Assembly: GCF_014646515.1 (NCBI RefSeq) | Contig: NZ_BMNK01000024.1 | Span: 82,505 to 146,504 of the forward strand | Source: Nonomuraea glycinis | Lineage (GTDB): Bacteria; Actinomycetota; Actinomycetes; Streptosporangiales; Streptosporangiaceae | Direction of reading: 5' to 3' | DNA length: 64,000 bases | Shown: positions 8,201 through 16,582 of the stretch, piece by piece | Position numbering within the stretch: the first letter of the stretch is position 1 | How the letters are laid out: the number at the start of each line of letters is the position of its first letter | Program-made: the position numbers and the translations under genes | The notes under the pieces: generated by a model | The model's input: the letters and a program-made list of their open reading frames with translations, nothing else | Told to the model about the DNA's origin: nothing | Databases searched by the model: none

Positions 8201-11200
8201 CCTGCGCAAGGAGATCGCCACCCTTGAGCAGCGAGCCGATGAGGCGGGCGCCGCAGCACAGCAGTCCGCGAAGGACGCGCGGAGGGCGAGCAGGCAGCGC
8301 GACGCGCACAAGTACGAACGCGCACGCAAGGCTCGCAAGGAGCGGCGGGCCCACCAGGCCACGCAGAAGCGGCACCAGCGGATCGCCGCCGCGTACCGGA
8401 CCGCGCTCGACCAGGCGGAGGAGGCGCGGAAGTCCTACCGCGAGGCGCTGAAGCCGCAGGCGACCCGGCGGCAGGCGCTGCACGCCCGGCAGGAGCACCA
8501 GCTCTTCCTGCACCTGCTGTCGAAGGCGCTGCCGGACGACGCCAGCCTGTCCGCCGCGATGCCCGCCGGCCGGTTCGCCCACCTGACCCGGCTCACCGAC
8601 ACCGTCAACGAGCTCCTGCGGGACAACGACATCGGCCACCAGTACACCACTGACGGGCTCCAGAAAGCCCTGCGCCAGGACTTCCCGCGGATCATCTCCC
8701 CGGAAGGCGGAGTGCTGCGCGTCGGCAGCAGCCGGTCGGCGGCCGAGTTGCGCATCTGGCTCACCGTCGGCGACCTCGTCGAGGTGCTCGACCTCGACAC
8801 CGAGGCCTCGGAGATGATGGTGGGCCTGTTCGCCCTGGGCGGCAGGACCGTCGGGGCGACCGAGGCGGGCAGCGTCGGCGTGGCGCCCCCGTTCAACACC
8901 GCGGCCCTGGCGGCCGTCCTGCCCGAGGGCAGTGTGGCACGCGCGATCGCCGAAACGGTGAAGTTCAAGGTCACCCCCAACGCGGGCCGGAACGCCTCCT
9001 TGACCGGTGCGGCGGCAAGCTTCGCCCAGACGGGGGCGGTCGTCGACAACCGGTCGGAGTCACGGCTGTTCGACGCCTCGGCCGCCTGGAAGGTGCAGAT
9101 CCGCACCTCGCACGCGGAGGGCTGGAAAGGCACGGTCACGGTCGACTCCGGTGCGCCCGGCGACGGCGCGAACCAGCGGATGTGGGTCTCGCATCCCTAC
9201 GCCGACCCGCCTGCCCGGGACGTCATCACGATCGATGAGGACAAGCGCGACCCGGCCATGCCCAACGTGACGCCCAGCGGCATGACCGGCCTGGAGGAAG
9301 CGCTCGACGCCGCGATGAAGGAGCTGGGCGGAGAGTACGCCAGGGTCGGCAGCGTCGCCCACCACCAGCTGCGCACGATCATCACCGAAGAGTTGCAGGT
9401 CAAGCTCCGCCAGGCGGTCAACACCGGATACCAGGGTGTCATCACCGTCGACGGCCGGCAGGACGCCACCGTGGAGATCAAGAGCGAGCTCGTCGAGGTG
9501 CCCCGCAGCAAGATGGTGGGAGGCGCGACCGACGAGGTGTGGGAGGAAGAGGTCCTCGTCGACTTCGCCGCGGTGAACGGCAACGCGTCGTACGGCAGGT
9601 CGAGAGGGATCACCGGCGCGGTCGAGCCGGCGATCCCGGGCTTGTCGGACGTGGACGTTCTCGGCCCCGCGGGGGAGTACGAGCCGACGATCGGACCAGG
9701 AGCCAAATTCGGCAGGGGAGTGACGCGCTCGGATTCCTCGACCGCCAACTCACAGGCGATCTACCCGAACGTGCTCCGCCAGACAGGACACAGGCAGGGG
9801 TACGAAGTCCGCCTCGTCCATACGATCACCGTACGGAAGACCGGGAAGCCGCCGGTCACGCTGGCGCCGGTCCACGGCACCGCCCTGGTCAGCATGCTGG
9901 AATCGGCGGCCTTCCGGCTGGGCCTGCCGGTCAGCCGCGAGGCCCTCGTGCACAGGTTCGGCAAGGTGGTGAAGGGGCGTGACGGGGTCCCCCGGCTGCG
10001 CGGCACCATCGGGCCCAGGGTGCCCAAGGGACGCAGGCTCGCGCCGCCGGACTGGTTCGGCGACGGCCCCGGGCAGATGCGCGGCGCGGGCCCGGCCATG
10101 GTCGAGAACCTCACCAACCTGGACAGCGCGGCCAAGGAGGTCCTGAAGAAGCTCGGCGACCTCGGTATCGTGCCGAAGATCGACGGCGACGTCTTCACGT
10201 ACGCCAACAACAAGCACACGTACTCCAAAGGCGACATCGAGTCCATCAGCCAGCACCTCAACCTGATCGAGGTCGTCGAGCAGCTGACCGAGCAGCGCAT
10301 CATGGCCGCCTACGACACCGTGGCGCAGGAAGGCATCGACGTCGATCTGGTGCTTCATCGGCTCAACCGGGCGCCAGAGCTCTACACGCTGCACATTCAG
10401 CTGAAGCAGAACTTCGACACCATCGACAACATCTGGATGGTCGACTCGGCGTCGCAGGTCGGGCTGCCCATCGGCTCGGACACCAGGGGCCAGGCGACCA
10501 GCTGGTCCAGGACGTACAGCGGTGGAGCTTCGGTCGGCATGGGCGACTCTCCTGCTTCCGGGCAGGACGGCCAGAAACACGACATCGGCGTGAACGGCGG
10601 CGGGGGGAGCACGGAGACCATCGGCTCCAGCACAGGCGACACGGGGAACGTGGTCGGGCTCGGCGAGAGCGGCGGACTCATCGCGAAGATGGACGTCGAG
10701 CACGAGCTGATCTTCAGCCTGCGGCACCGGGGCGAGCGAACTCAGCTGGCCGTCACCGACGGGCAGGTCACGCTGGGATTCGCCGCCGACCTGCTGCCCG
10801 CTGAGCATCCGCAGAACGGGTCCGTGGGGGTCCTGCCCGACAAGGTGGCGGACCGAGTGACCCTGCTGCACATGGACACGCCGGACATGGTGGACGCCGC
10901 GGCGCGGGTGCTGCCACGGGCGATGGGCAGCAAGCCGTCGACGGACTCGACGGACTCGGAAGAGCAGGGGGACTCGGAAGAGCAGGGGGACTCGGTAGCG
11001 TTCCACTACTTCGCGAACGCCGTGAGCTCGCGCAGCCTCGTCGCTCACCCGCACTGGCGGGGAGGGAAGTACACGCATGAGGCGGGCATCCGGCCCCAGA
11101 AGACGAGCACGCGGTCGTCGCTGTCCGTGACGGGTGCCTTAGGCGAGGCGGAGGTCATCGGCGCGGTCCACTACGTGTCCGGGCGGATCAAGTTCGGGCT

Positions 11201-14200
11201 CACCAGCGCCGGCATCTTCTGGGGTAAGTCCTCGAACGGGTCCGTGGGCGCGTCCGTCGGCGCGGCCGACGTGAACGACGGTGGCACGACGAATGAGGGG
11301 GGGAAGATCGACCTGCCCTCACGCACCGGTGGCACCGGCTCATCCAGGTCGCAGCTCGACATCGCGGGCAACGAGGACCTGTCGATCGGGACGGGTATTC
11401 ACTACTTCCTGCGCGCCAAGGTGGACTTCGAGCTGACCGGCTCGGAGAGCGTCGCGCTCCCGGGGACGGCCGCCGGCCGGACCCCCGTCGGGGAGACCCT
11501 GCACACCACCTCCCAGGGCATGAGCCTGATGTCGATCCCCGAGTACGACGCCCTGCAGCTGTACGCCCAGGGCGAATTCGCCCTTCCCCTGTACCTGGTG
11601 GCCGATGCGGTGGAGCGCTTCACCAACGGCAGCCTGTCCCTGGATCGGATGCTGGCCACTCCGCTCATCCAGCGCTACCTCAAGGAGGTGGCCGCGGCCC
11701 GCGCCGCCGGCCAGGACGTGGGTCTCGCCGACCAGCACACTCCACGGGTCCTGCTCCGCGCCGTCCGGGAGATGGCCGGTCTCGGCAAGCCTGACGGCAC
11801 CCGGCGCGAGCCCATGGAGCGGCTCGACCAGGCGTTGAGCCGAGCGGCCGAGCTCAACGAGCGGGCCCGCGACGTCGTGCTGACCCCGTCCCTGGTGAAC
11901 TCGATGGGCACGAGCGCGGTCGAGTCGTTCGCCCTGACCGACGCACAGGGCAACGAGGTCTCCCTGCTGGACGCGGTGCTGGACACGGTGGCCCAGAACG
12001 CTTCCGAAGCGCCGGTCCACGACCCGAACTTCCTCAAGCAGTTGAGCGTCGACTTCGCGAGCGATCGTAGCCACATCCGGGTCGGCGACATGTGGAGCCG
12101 TCGCGGTCTCGAGAGAAGCTACAAGGTGCTGACCTCGGAGGAGACCGGGCAGACCGAGAAGGTCACCGTCAGGGTGAGACTGGTCCCCTTGGCGGACGTC
12201 GCCCCCGACCGGGCGACACTGATCGGCCGCACCAACGAGGCCGGAATCATCAAGCAGCGGTACGTGTACAGGATCGTGACCGAGACGGAGAGTCACAACG
12301 TCTCCTACGCCGTCGGGGTGGGCGTCAACACCGAAGAGGACGGCGATGGCAGCGGCCTCAGCGTGGGGACGGACCGTACTCTCTCTGAGTCCGGCGGCCG
12401 CAGCGAGGATGGGGTCACGCTGCAGCGGGTGGCGTTGTTCCGGGGGATCGAGCAGGTCGAGCAGGTGATGGTCCCGGTCATCGAGGTGGAGCGCCCCAAC
12501 GCGCGCACGGGCAAGGTGACCGCCCGTGACACCACGACCAGCAGTCCGGAACTGCGCGCGACGTTGGTGCGCCGGATCCCCGGCGGCATGTCCCGTCCCG
12601 CCCACCTCGGGCCCGCGGCACCTTCCTCGGTCAAGGACCCCCGGCGCGCGGAGGTGCACGCCGGCCACTTCGTCGAGTCCCTCTTCTTCGATCAGGACAA
12701 GCCCACGCTGTACGAAACCGTCTCCTGGCAGCTGACCAAGATGCTCGGCCAGAAGACGATGGCGGAGAAGGGTGCCGAGGTGGTCGCGCGGTTGGCCGAT
12801 TCCACGCTGCTCGCCCGCTTCGACCGGATGGCCAGCCCGGGCGGCGCCGTGATGGTCCCGGTGGCGGTGCCGGGCGTCCGTAACCAGGGCCTGAACGTCA
12901 CCGTCGAGGCCCACCTGAGTGACCTCGAGGTCGTCGGCGGTCCGTACCAGGCCGAGAAGGGCGAGATCGACAGAAGGGCGGACAACAGGAGCGTCACCGT
13001 GGGCCGCGGCCGGCTGGGTCCCCTGGGCATGGGCATGAACGGCTCCGAAGACTCGTCCGGGCTCGGCGTCGGGATGTCAGCCGGGGAGCAGACGTCGGAG
13101 AGCATGTCCGACAGCGGTGGAGGCCGCAAGGAGCTCACCAAGAACGAGAAGAGCGCAAAGACCTACACCGTCCGCTTCCGGGTGGACTACGACGTGACCT
13201 ACCAGCGCATGGCCCGCCGTCCGGGCCATCTGGAGCGGGCCGTCGGCGATCCGCTCTTCCGGGGGAACGCCACCTCCGGCGAGGTCTACCTCACCCTGTT
13301 CGAGGACGAGCTCGCGGAGCTGCGCGAACGGATGGAACAAGGCGTACGGTTCGGAACGGCGCACCCGGTGACCGCCACGTTCACCGCCACCTCCACCCGC
13401 ACCGGCCTGATCCAGCAGCTCACGGACGCGCGCATAGAGGCACGCGAGCGCGGGGAAGTGGCCCGGGTGGCGGTCTGGGAGCCGGACGGCCTGCACCGCT
13501 ATCGCGCCTTCCCCGACGGCACCGTATACAGCGAGACCCCCGACGGCGGGTTCGCCGAGGCGTTCAGCACGCTCGCCCCCGAGGTGCTGGCCATCGCCGA
13601 GGAGGAGGACGTCGACCTGCACCTGGTCTTCATGACCTCGGAGGTGCCCGGCACCTTCACCCAGCAGGTCATGGAGGAGCTGCGGACGCGGAACGTCGCC
13701 GCCGCCGAGCGCCCGGCGGCGGAGTGGCCGCACACCCAGGGGACATCGCAGCCGACCGCGGGCACGAGCGCCGGCCAGGGCGTCTCCGTCTCAGCTGTGG
13801 CGAGCAATTCATCGGCTCTGCCCGGCACGCCGTATGACGTGCCGGGCCGGCCCGAACAGGCCGCGCAACTGTCCCTGGCCGAGGTCCTCGGCCAGGACCT
13901 GACGGCGGCCGACTTCGGTGGCACCGGGACCACGGCCGCCTGGGCGGGGGACCGCCGCACGCTGCTCATGCGGTCGCCGACCATGCCCGTCGCGCAGGTC
14001 AAGGTGCTGATAGCCGATCCCGGTGAGGGCCTGATGGGCCGATCCCATCGGCGCGCGGGCACCTCGGACGACCCGCACATCATGATCCTCTCCCCGCAGC
14101 TGCCCCCGCTCCTGGTGTCGTCGGTGATGGTGCACGAGATCACCCACCTCACCCAGGAGCAGACGGCGGCGACGGCCGGCCGGCCCCAGGGCATGGTCAG

Positions 14201-15215
14201 GACCGCACTGCCGTCGGGCGCGACCGAGGGCACCGACAACTGCCTGCTGCCGCGCTTCAACGAGCACGCCCACCTGTCCCGCAAGTGGCAGGCGGCCACC
14301 GACCCGGCCGTCCGCCGCTACCTCGCCGCCGCCATCGACGCCATCGCGGCCGACATCACCCGCCGCGGCCACACCCCGCCCCCCTCCCCGCAGGACCTGG
14401 GCCGCGTAGCACCCCCGAAGCCCCGCAACCGGATCGAAGCCCTGATCAACTGGGGCACCCCGGCTGCCACCGGTCCGTCGGCGTCCGCATCGTCTGCAGG
14501 GTCTTCGCGGGACTCGTCCACGATCGGCCAGTTCACGCCCGGTTCGTCCGCATCCGTGGGCACTCCGGGCTCGCCCGTGTTCGGTGGCTCGTCGGCGGTG
14601 CCGATGACGGCCGCCGAGCTGCCGGTGACGGCCGCGATGCACGCGATCGAGCGCGGCGCCCTGCTCGCCGGCGCCCAGATCCGCCACCCCGGCCCCGGCC
14701 TCCTGGACCTGCTGGTGCCCGGCCATCCGCCCATCCCGGTGGAGGTACGTTCCCCGCGAGGCCCCGCCGGGCCGCCCGCGCTCGTGGACGGCGTGCTGGT
14801 CTTCCAGGTCGCCCCGCACGCCACCATCGGCGCGAACGAGCGAGCCGCGGCGGCAGCCGCGGCCGACGCGGTGTCCCGCGCCCTCGGCGCGTCCCAGCCA
14901 GAGCTGGCGGCGGCCGCCGCACTCTCCGAAGCCGTACGCCAGGTCCGCACGGCCACCCCCACCCAGCGGCCCGGCCGCGTCACCTCACTGCTCGACCTCG
15001 CCGTACGACCGGACATCGCCCACCTGATCCCGCCGCAGGTGGCCACAGAGCTGATCGCCGAACTGGAACACTCGAAGTCCCGCCTTACGTACGAACACCG
15101 GCAGTTCCTGCGTCTGATCACCAACGGGACAGGGTGGCACCCGCCGGAGGAGTGCCCGGAGGACGGCCCCTGCGTATGCGGACGCCGAACCGAAGCCTCC
15201 GTCACACAGACATGA
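5295..15215 (+). CDS. Giant (3306-residue) putative T7SS effector with duplicated metallopeptidase-like module
   Basis: Starts at GTG 5295. N-terminus (residues 20-170) resembles the CpnT/WXG100-type domain: VPAGTAARTIAAGMAAPATA, then a transmembrane helix near 145-168. A Pro/Ser/Gln-rich linker (about 375-640) holds SAGQQ/SADQQ repeats. Module A copy 1 (about 640-935) has HEITD at 848-852 and CLPARLNEHAFL (N888). A basic coiled coil spans about 950-1062. A beta-rich region (about 1115-2810) carries five Gly/Ser-rich hairpin segments. Module A copy 2 (about 2810-3030) has HEITH at 2947-2951, an intact HExxH zinc motif, and CLLPRFNEHAHL (N2989). The C-terminal domain (about 3090-3306) ends in CPEDGPCVCG. 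The domain order suggests a secreted polymorphic effector exported by the flanking ESX system. No classical toxin domain is recognised; peptidase activity and pore formation are inferences. Two paralogous small genes follow. Confidence 0.85.
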   Translation: MTTGGTIDTQGSGGQPTQQGVVRIDRDELPVWETEALPDWVVNWLIPMLSAGQKWPAASESGLSTLAAAYENLAAGTAGYDVPAGTAARTIAAGMAAPATANFITRARHLYGQEAGMAGVRGNSTSYSQQVSIFAVETQLSKISINVTFWITVVAIAVALYVSFFTAGSATPWIGPYAAAGRSAISRLLARLAAAAGRPAAATRLAAVTTMNGATGRAALIRLIASPIGRELVEEIGEEGAIDGISQYLQMRKGTRTEWDWKKTSAAVVGAGAGAVVGMRLAGPVSRVTRHVPGFTGRALSTGLNNAVASPVGSFVANGVVYGEWKNPFTADSMMGGFLGGVGRTGTISPFNPDVLSALTHPTSALAAAYDSAAQADAARAAATPPPAGGPTPDGSPPSGPPSNTGPTPAAGAPQGAGPSATRTTAPGAPDPHDPSRRGSAAPDQQSRQSAADPSGSRTATRQATTADDGQTTPTGDRDEDQTSTTSPAPNPSATPDPQPSSSRTTGDPTANQTADQGRSSAGQQSAGQQSAGQQSAGQQAADQQSADQQASDQRPGDQQSADQQSADQQASDQRSGEQASDERQSADQRSGDDVRADAGPDSAQGDPAVPATDPGTDPGERRPAAAATTLADNAPPHAVRAHTALVEALGTSFSAMTANRDGDLVVPRSGGDLVVSAAAVRGIQATLNRSAENITDLARLRTEATLLLVRAVGRAVTGQSASDGDQDTSRPGTVTSRPLRGTRFVTGGRPQGTTLTLDEIQAATTTLRSADFLQENVRSLTWSSDGSTLRVQIGADNVQYFRPVVGDLSRTLMAKTEVRAGSTEDTAHVVRFAPGLAADQVARVWLHEITDTLQQQASPRRRRTLRRLLTDWRGRKTQDECLPARLNEHAFLSEQWKRATTLPEKRLLAVDIDGVARDIAARGHAEPSPPWAPTQAARPSHAPPLADGIPSRLQMQEAIDAFTGTEESLRKEIATLEQRADEAGAAAQQSAKDARRASRQRDAHKYERARKARKERRAHQATQKRHQRIAAAYRTALDQAEEARKSYREALKPQATRRQALHARQEHQLFLHLLSKALPDDASLSAAMPAGRFAHLTRLTDTVNELLRDNDIGHQYTTDGLQKALRQDFPRIISPEGGVLRVGSSRSAAELRIWLTVGDLVEVLDLDTEASEMMVGLFALGGRTVGATEAGSVGVAPPFNTAALAAVLPEGSVARAIAETVKFKVTPNAGRNASLTGAAASFAQTGAVVDNRSESRLFDASAAWKVQIRTSHAEGWKGTVTVDSGAPGDGANQRMWVSHPYADPPARDVITIDEDKRDPAMPNVTPSGMTGLEEALDAAMKELGGEYARVGSVAHHQLRTIITEELQVKLRQAVNTGYQGVITVDGRQDATVEIKSELVEVPRSKMVGGATDEVWEEEVLVDFAAVNGNASYGRSRGITGAVEPAIPGLSDVDVLGPAGEYEPTIGPGAKFGRGVTRSDSSTANSQAIYPNVLRQTGHRQGYEVRLVHTITVRKTGKPPVTLAPVHGTALVSMLESAAFRLGLPVSREALVHRFGKVVKGRDGVPRLRGTIGPRVPKGRRLAPPDWFGDGPGQMRGAGPAMVENLTNLDSAAKEVLKKLGDLGIVPKIDGDVFTYANNKHTYSKGDIESISQHLNLIEVVEQLTEQRIMAAYDTVAQEGIDVDLVLHRLNRAPELYTLHIQLKQNFDTIDNIWMVDSASQVGLPIGSDTRGQATSWSRTYSGGASVGMGDSPASGQDGQKHDIGVNGGGGSTETIGSSTGDTGNVVGLGESGGLIAKMDVEHELIFSLRHRGERTQLAVTDGQVTLGFAADLLPAEHPQNGSVGVLPDKVADRVTLLHMDTPDMVDAAARVLPRAMGSKPSTDSTDSEEQGDSEEQGDSVAFHYFANAVSSRSLVAHPHWRGGKYTHEAGIRPQKTSTRSSLSVTGALGEAEVIGAVHYVSGRIKFGLTSAGIFWGKSSNGSVGASVGAADVNDGGTTNEGGKIDLPSRTGGTGSSRSQLDIAGNEDLSIGTGIHYFLRAKVDFELTGSESVALPGTAAGRTPVGETLHTTSQGMSLMSIPEYDALQLYAQGEFALPLYLVADAVERFTNGSLSLDRMLATPLIQRYLKEVAAARAAGQDVGLADQHTPRVLLRAVREMAGLGKPDGTRREPMERLDQALSRAAELNERARDVVLTPSLVNSMGTSAVESFALTDAQGNEVSLLDAVLDTVAQNASEAPVHDPNFLKQLSVDFASDRSHIRVGDMWSRRGLERSYKVLTSEETGQTEKVTVRVRLVPLADVAPDRATLIGRTNEAGIIKQRYVYRIVTETESHNVSYAVGVGVNTEEDGDGSGLSVGTDRTLSESGGRSEDGVTLQRVALFRGIEQVEQVMVPVIEVERPNARTGKVTARDTTTSSPELRATLVRRIPGGMSRPAHLGPAAPSSVKDPRRAEVHAGHFVESLFFDQDKPTLYETVSWQLTKMLGQKTMAEKGAEVVARLADSTLLARFDRMASPGGAVMVPVAVPGVRNQGLNVTVEAHLSDLEVVGGPYQAEKGEIDRRADNRSVTVGRGRLGPLGMGMNGSEDSSGLGVGMSAGEQTSESMSDSGGGRKELTKNEKSAKTYTVRFRVDYDVTYQRMARRPGHLERAVGDPLFRGNATSGEVYLTLFEDELAELRERMEQGVRFGTAHPVTATFTATSTRTGLIQQLTDARIEARERGEVARVAVWEPDGLHRYRAFPDGTVYSETPDGGFAEAFSTLAPEVLAIAEEEDVDLHLVFMTSEVPGTFTQQVMEELRTRNVAAAERPAAEWPHTQGTSQPTAGTSAGQGVSVSAVASNSSALPGTPYDVPGRPEQAAQLSLAEVLGQDLTAADFGGTGTTAAWAGDRRTLLMRSPTMPVAQVKVLIADPGEGLMGRSHRRAGTSDDPHIMILSPQLPPLLVSSVMVHEITHLTQEQTAATAGRPQGMVRTALPSGATEGTDNCLLPRFNEHAHLSRKWQAATDPAVRRYLAAAIDAIAADITRRGHTPPPSPQDLGRVAPPKPRNRIEALINWGTPAATGPSASASSAGSSRDSSTIGQFTPGSSASVGTPGSPVFGGSSAVPMTAAELPVTAAMHAIERGALLAGAQIRHPGPGLLDLLVPGHPPIPVEVRSPRGPAGPPALVDGVLVFQVAPHATIGANERAAAAAAADAVSRALGASQPELAAAAALSEAVRQVRTATPTQRPGRVTSLLDLAVRPDIAHLIPPQVATELIAELEHSKSRLTYEHRQFLRLITNGTGWHPPEECPEDGPCVCGRRTEASVTQT
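6853..7065 (+). repeat. In-frame tandem repeats in the giant gene linker (SAGQQ/SADQQ/ASDQR)
   Basis: Units of 15 bases (tccgccggccagcag and variants gcggaccagcag, gccagtgaccagcgg) are repeated more than ten times, the first four nearly identical. They code a Gln/Asp/Ser-rich flexible linker between the N-terminal secretion domain and the first metallopeptidase-like module. Confidence 0.85.
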
Positions 15216-15391
15216 TCCACTCCCGAACCACCGATCACGCGCCGCCTCTCAAGACGGACCGGCGACCGGCCTCCGACCAAGCCCCGCCGCCCACGGAGGA
15301 CGGGGAAGAGCTTGTGCCGGCCGGACCGAGACGCTGCGAGACTAAAAGAACCCGGCACTGCCGGGACTGTGGCACCCCGGCACCCCGGCGC

Positions 15392-15423
15392 TTCGGGACT
15401 TCGGGACTTCGGGACTCCGGGAC
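15392..15423 (+). repeat. 8-base tandem repeat upstream of the zinc-ribbon gene
   Basis: ttcgggac is repeated three times with a fourth variant tccgggac, directly before the ribosome-binding site of the gene at 15437. Just upstream, cccgg-cactg-ccggg can form a small hairpin (about 15351-15366). The 221-base gap after the giant gene holds nothing else I can identify. Confidence 0.7.
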
Positions 15424-15436
15424 GAGAGGATGAGCG

Positions 15437-15964
15437 ATGGCCTTCGCGGTGGCGCGCACCAGGGATGAGGCGCACCTCTACCTGGACCTGCACCCCTGCA
15501 GAACGTGCGGGTCGGTGGAGACGGACTGGAGCACCGGTCTCACCACGGTCGGGGGCGAGTTGGTCAACCGGTACGCCGGTGTCTGCGGCGAGTGCGAAGA
15601 GCCGCGCGAATACCTCTTCGGCCTCCCGGACCGCCCGGTGACGCCCCAGGGCTATCCCACCTTCGGCGGCGACGAGCCCTCCCAGCTGCTGGACGCCGGC
15701 GAATGGCTCTGGGTGGCCGACCTGACCGCCGGCAACGTGCCGATCCACGACCCTGACGAGGCGCACCACGCCCTGGCCATCGCCGCCGCGGCCATCGAGG
15801 AGATCGTCAAGTTCATCCCCTCGGGCCAGGACGAGGCGCCCGCCGACGCGTTCTGGTCCGAACGCGGCCAAGGAATGCGCGCGGCCGAACCCGGCAGGTT
15901 CCAGCTGGACCGTCTGATGATCGTAAGAGACACCTACCGAGACCTGGCGGCCCAGCATGCCTGA
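15437..15964 (+). CDS. Zinc-ribbon protein, candidate partner of the giant effector
   Basis: 175 residues; GAGAGGA precedes the ATG. Residues 10-60 form a zinc ribbon with two CxxC knuckles, HPCRTCG and GVCGECE. The rest is helical: SQLLDAGEWLWVADL, AAAIEEIVKFIPSGQ, and a C-terminal helix ending RDTYRDLAAQHA. The same three blocks recur in the next gene, so the two are paralogues. It overlaps that gene by 8 bases and follows the giant gene. I do not recognise the family; immunity protein, chaperone or secretion adaptor are the likely roles given position. No signal peptide or membrane segment, so it is cytosolic. Confidence 0.65.
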   Translation: MAFAVARTRDEAHLYLDLHPCRTCGSVETDWSTGLTTVGGELVNRYAGVCGECEEPREYLFGLPDRPVTPQGYPTFGGDEPSQLLDAGEWLWVADLTAGNVPIHDPDEAHHALAIAAAAIEEIVKFIPSGQDEAPADAFWSERGQGMRAAEPGRFQLDRLMIVRDTYRDLAAQHA

Positions 15965-16568
15965 CCACGCTCACCCGGCACCCCCATCCGGTCACGCCCG
16001 CACTCTGATCGAGGCGTTCCTCTACCTGGACCTCACCGCGCACGGCCTGGACCCCGACCAGAGCCCGGACTTCAACACCCTCGATCACGACCCGGCCGCC
16101 GTGAGCCGGCAGGCGGTGCTCACCGAGGAGGAGGACGCCTGGCGCGTACGCCTGGGAGATGTCGAGGTCCTCGTGCCTTACGCCTCGGAGAGCGAGGCCA
16201 GGAGCGAGGACCTCACCTTCGGTTCGGGCCTGTCCGAGCTGATCGACCCGGGACAGTGGGCACTCATCGCCGTCACCTACGGCAACCGCGCCCTGGAAGC
16301 GTCCTTCTTCTTCGCCGCCGACTCCTCGGACGACGCCCAGTACGAGAGCATCACAGCCGACTGGCGCTTCGCCGCGGACGCCGTGGCCGAGGCCCTGAAG
16401 TTCCTCCCTGACGACGCCGACGAGCTCCCGGCCGAAGAGCTCTGGACGGCGATGAGCCAAGCCGTACGCGAGGAAGAACCTCAGCGCTTCACCCGCTCCG
16501 CCCTGGAGCAGGAGCTCGCCTACTACCGCCAGAGCCTGACGGACTTCCACCGCCTGCACGCCGAATAG
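15957..16568 (+). CDS. Cysteine-free paralogue of the preceding zinc-ribbon protein
   Basis: 203 residues, overlapping the previous gene by 8 bases. It shares EAFLYLDL (versus EAHLYLDL), SELIDPGQWALIAVTYGN (versus SQLLDAGEWLWVADLTAGN), EALKFLPDDADELPAEELW (versus EIVKFIPSGQDEAPADAFW) and a similar C-terminal helix. The zinc-ribbon cysteines are replaced by an acidic segment, so the pair arose by tandem duplication followed by loss of metal binding in this copy. It ends 14 bases before the convergent eccC stop. The function is unknown; two divergent copies behind one effector is a pattern common for immunity genes. Confidence 0.65.
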   Translation: MPDHAHPAPPSGHARTLIEAFLYLDLTAHGLDPDQSPDFNTLDHDPAAVSRQAVLTEEEDAWRVRLGDVEVLVPYASESEARSEDLTFGSGLSELIDPGQWALIAVTYGNRALEASFFFAADSSDDAQYESITADWRFAADAVAEALKFLPDDADELPAEELWTAMSQAVREEEPQRFTRSALEQELAYYRQSLTDFHRLHAE

Positions 16569-16582
16569 CTCGTACGCCTCCG

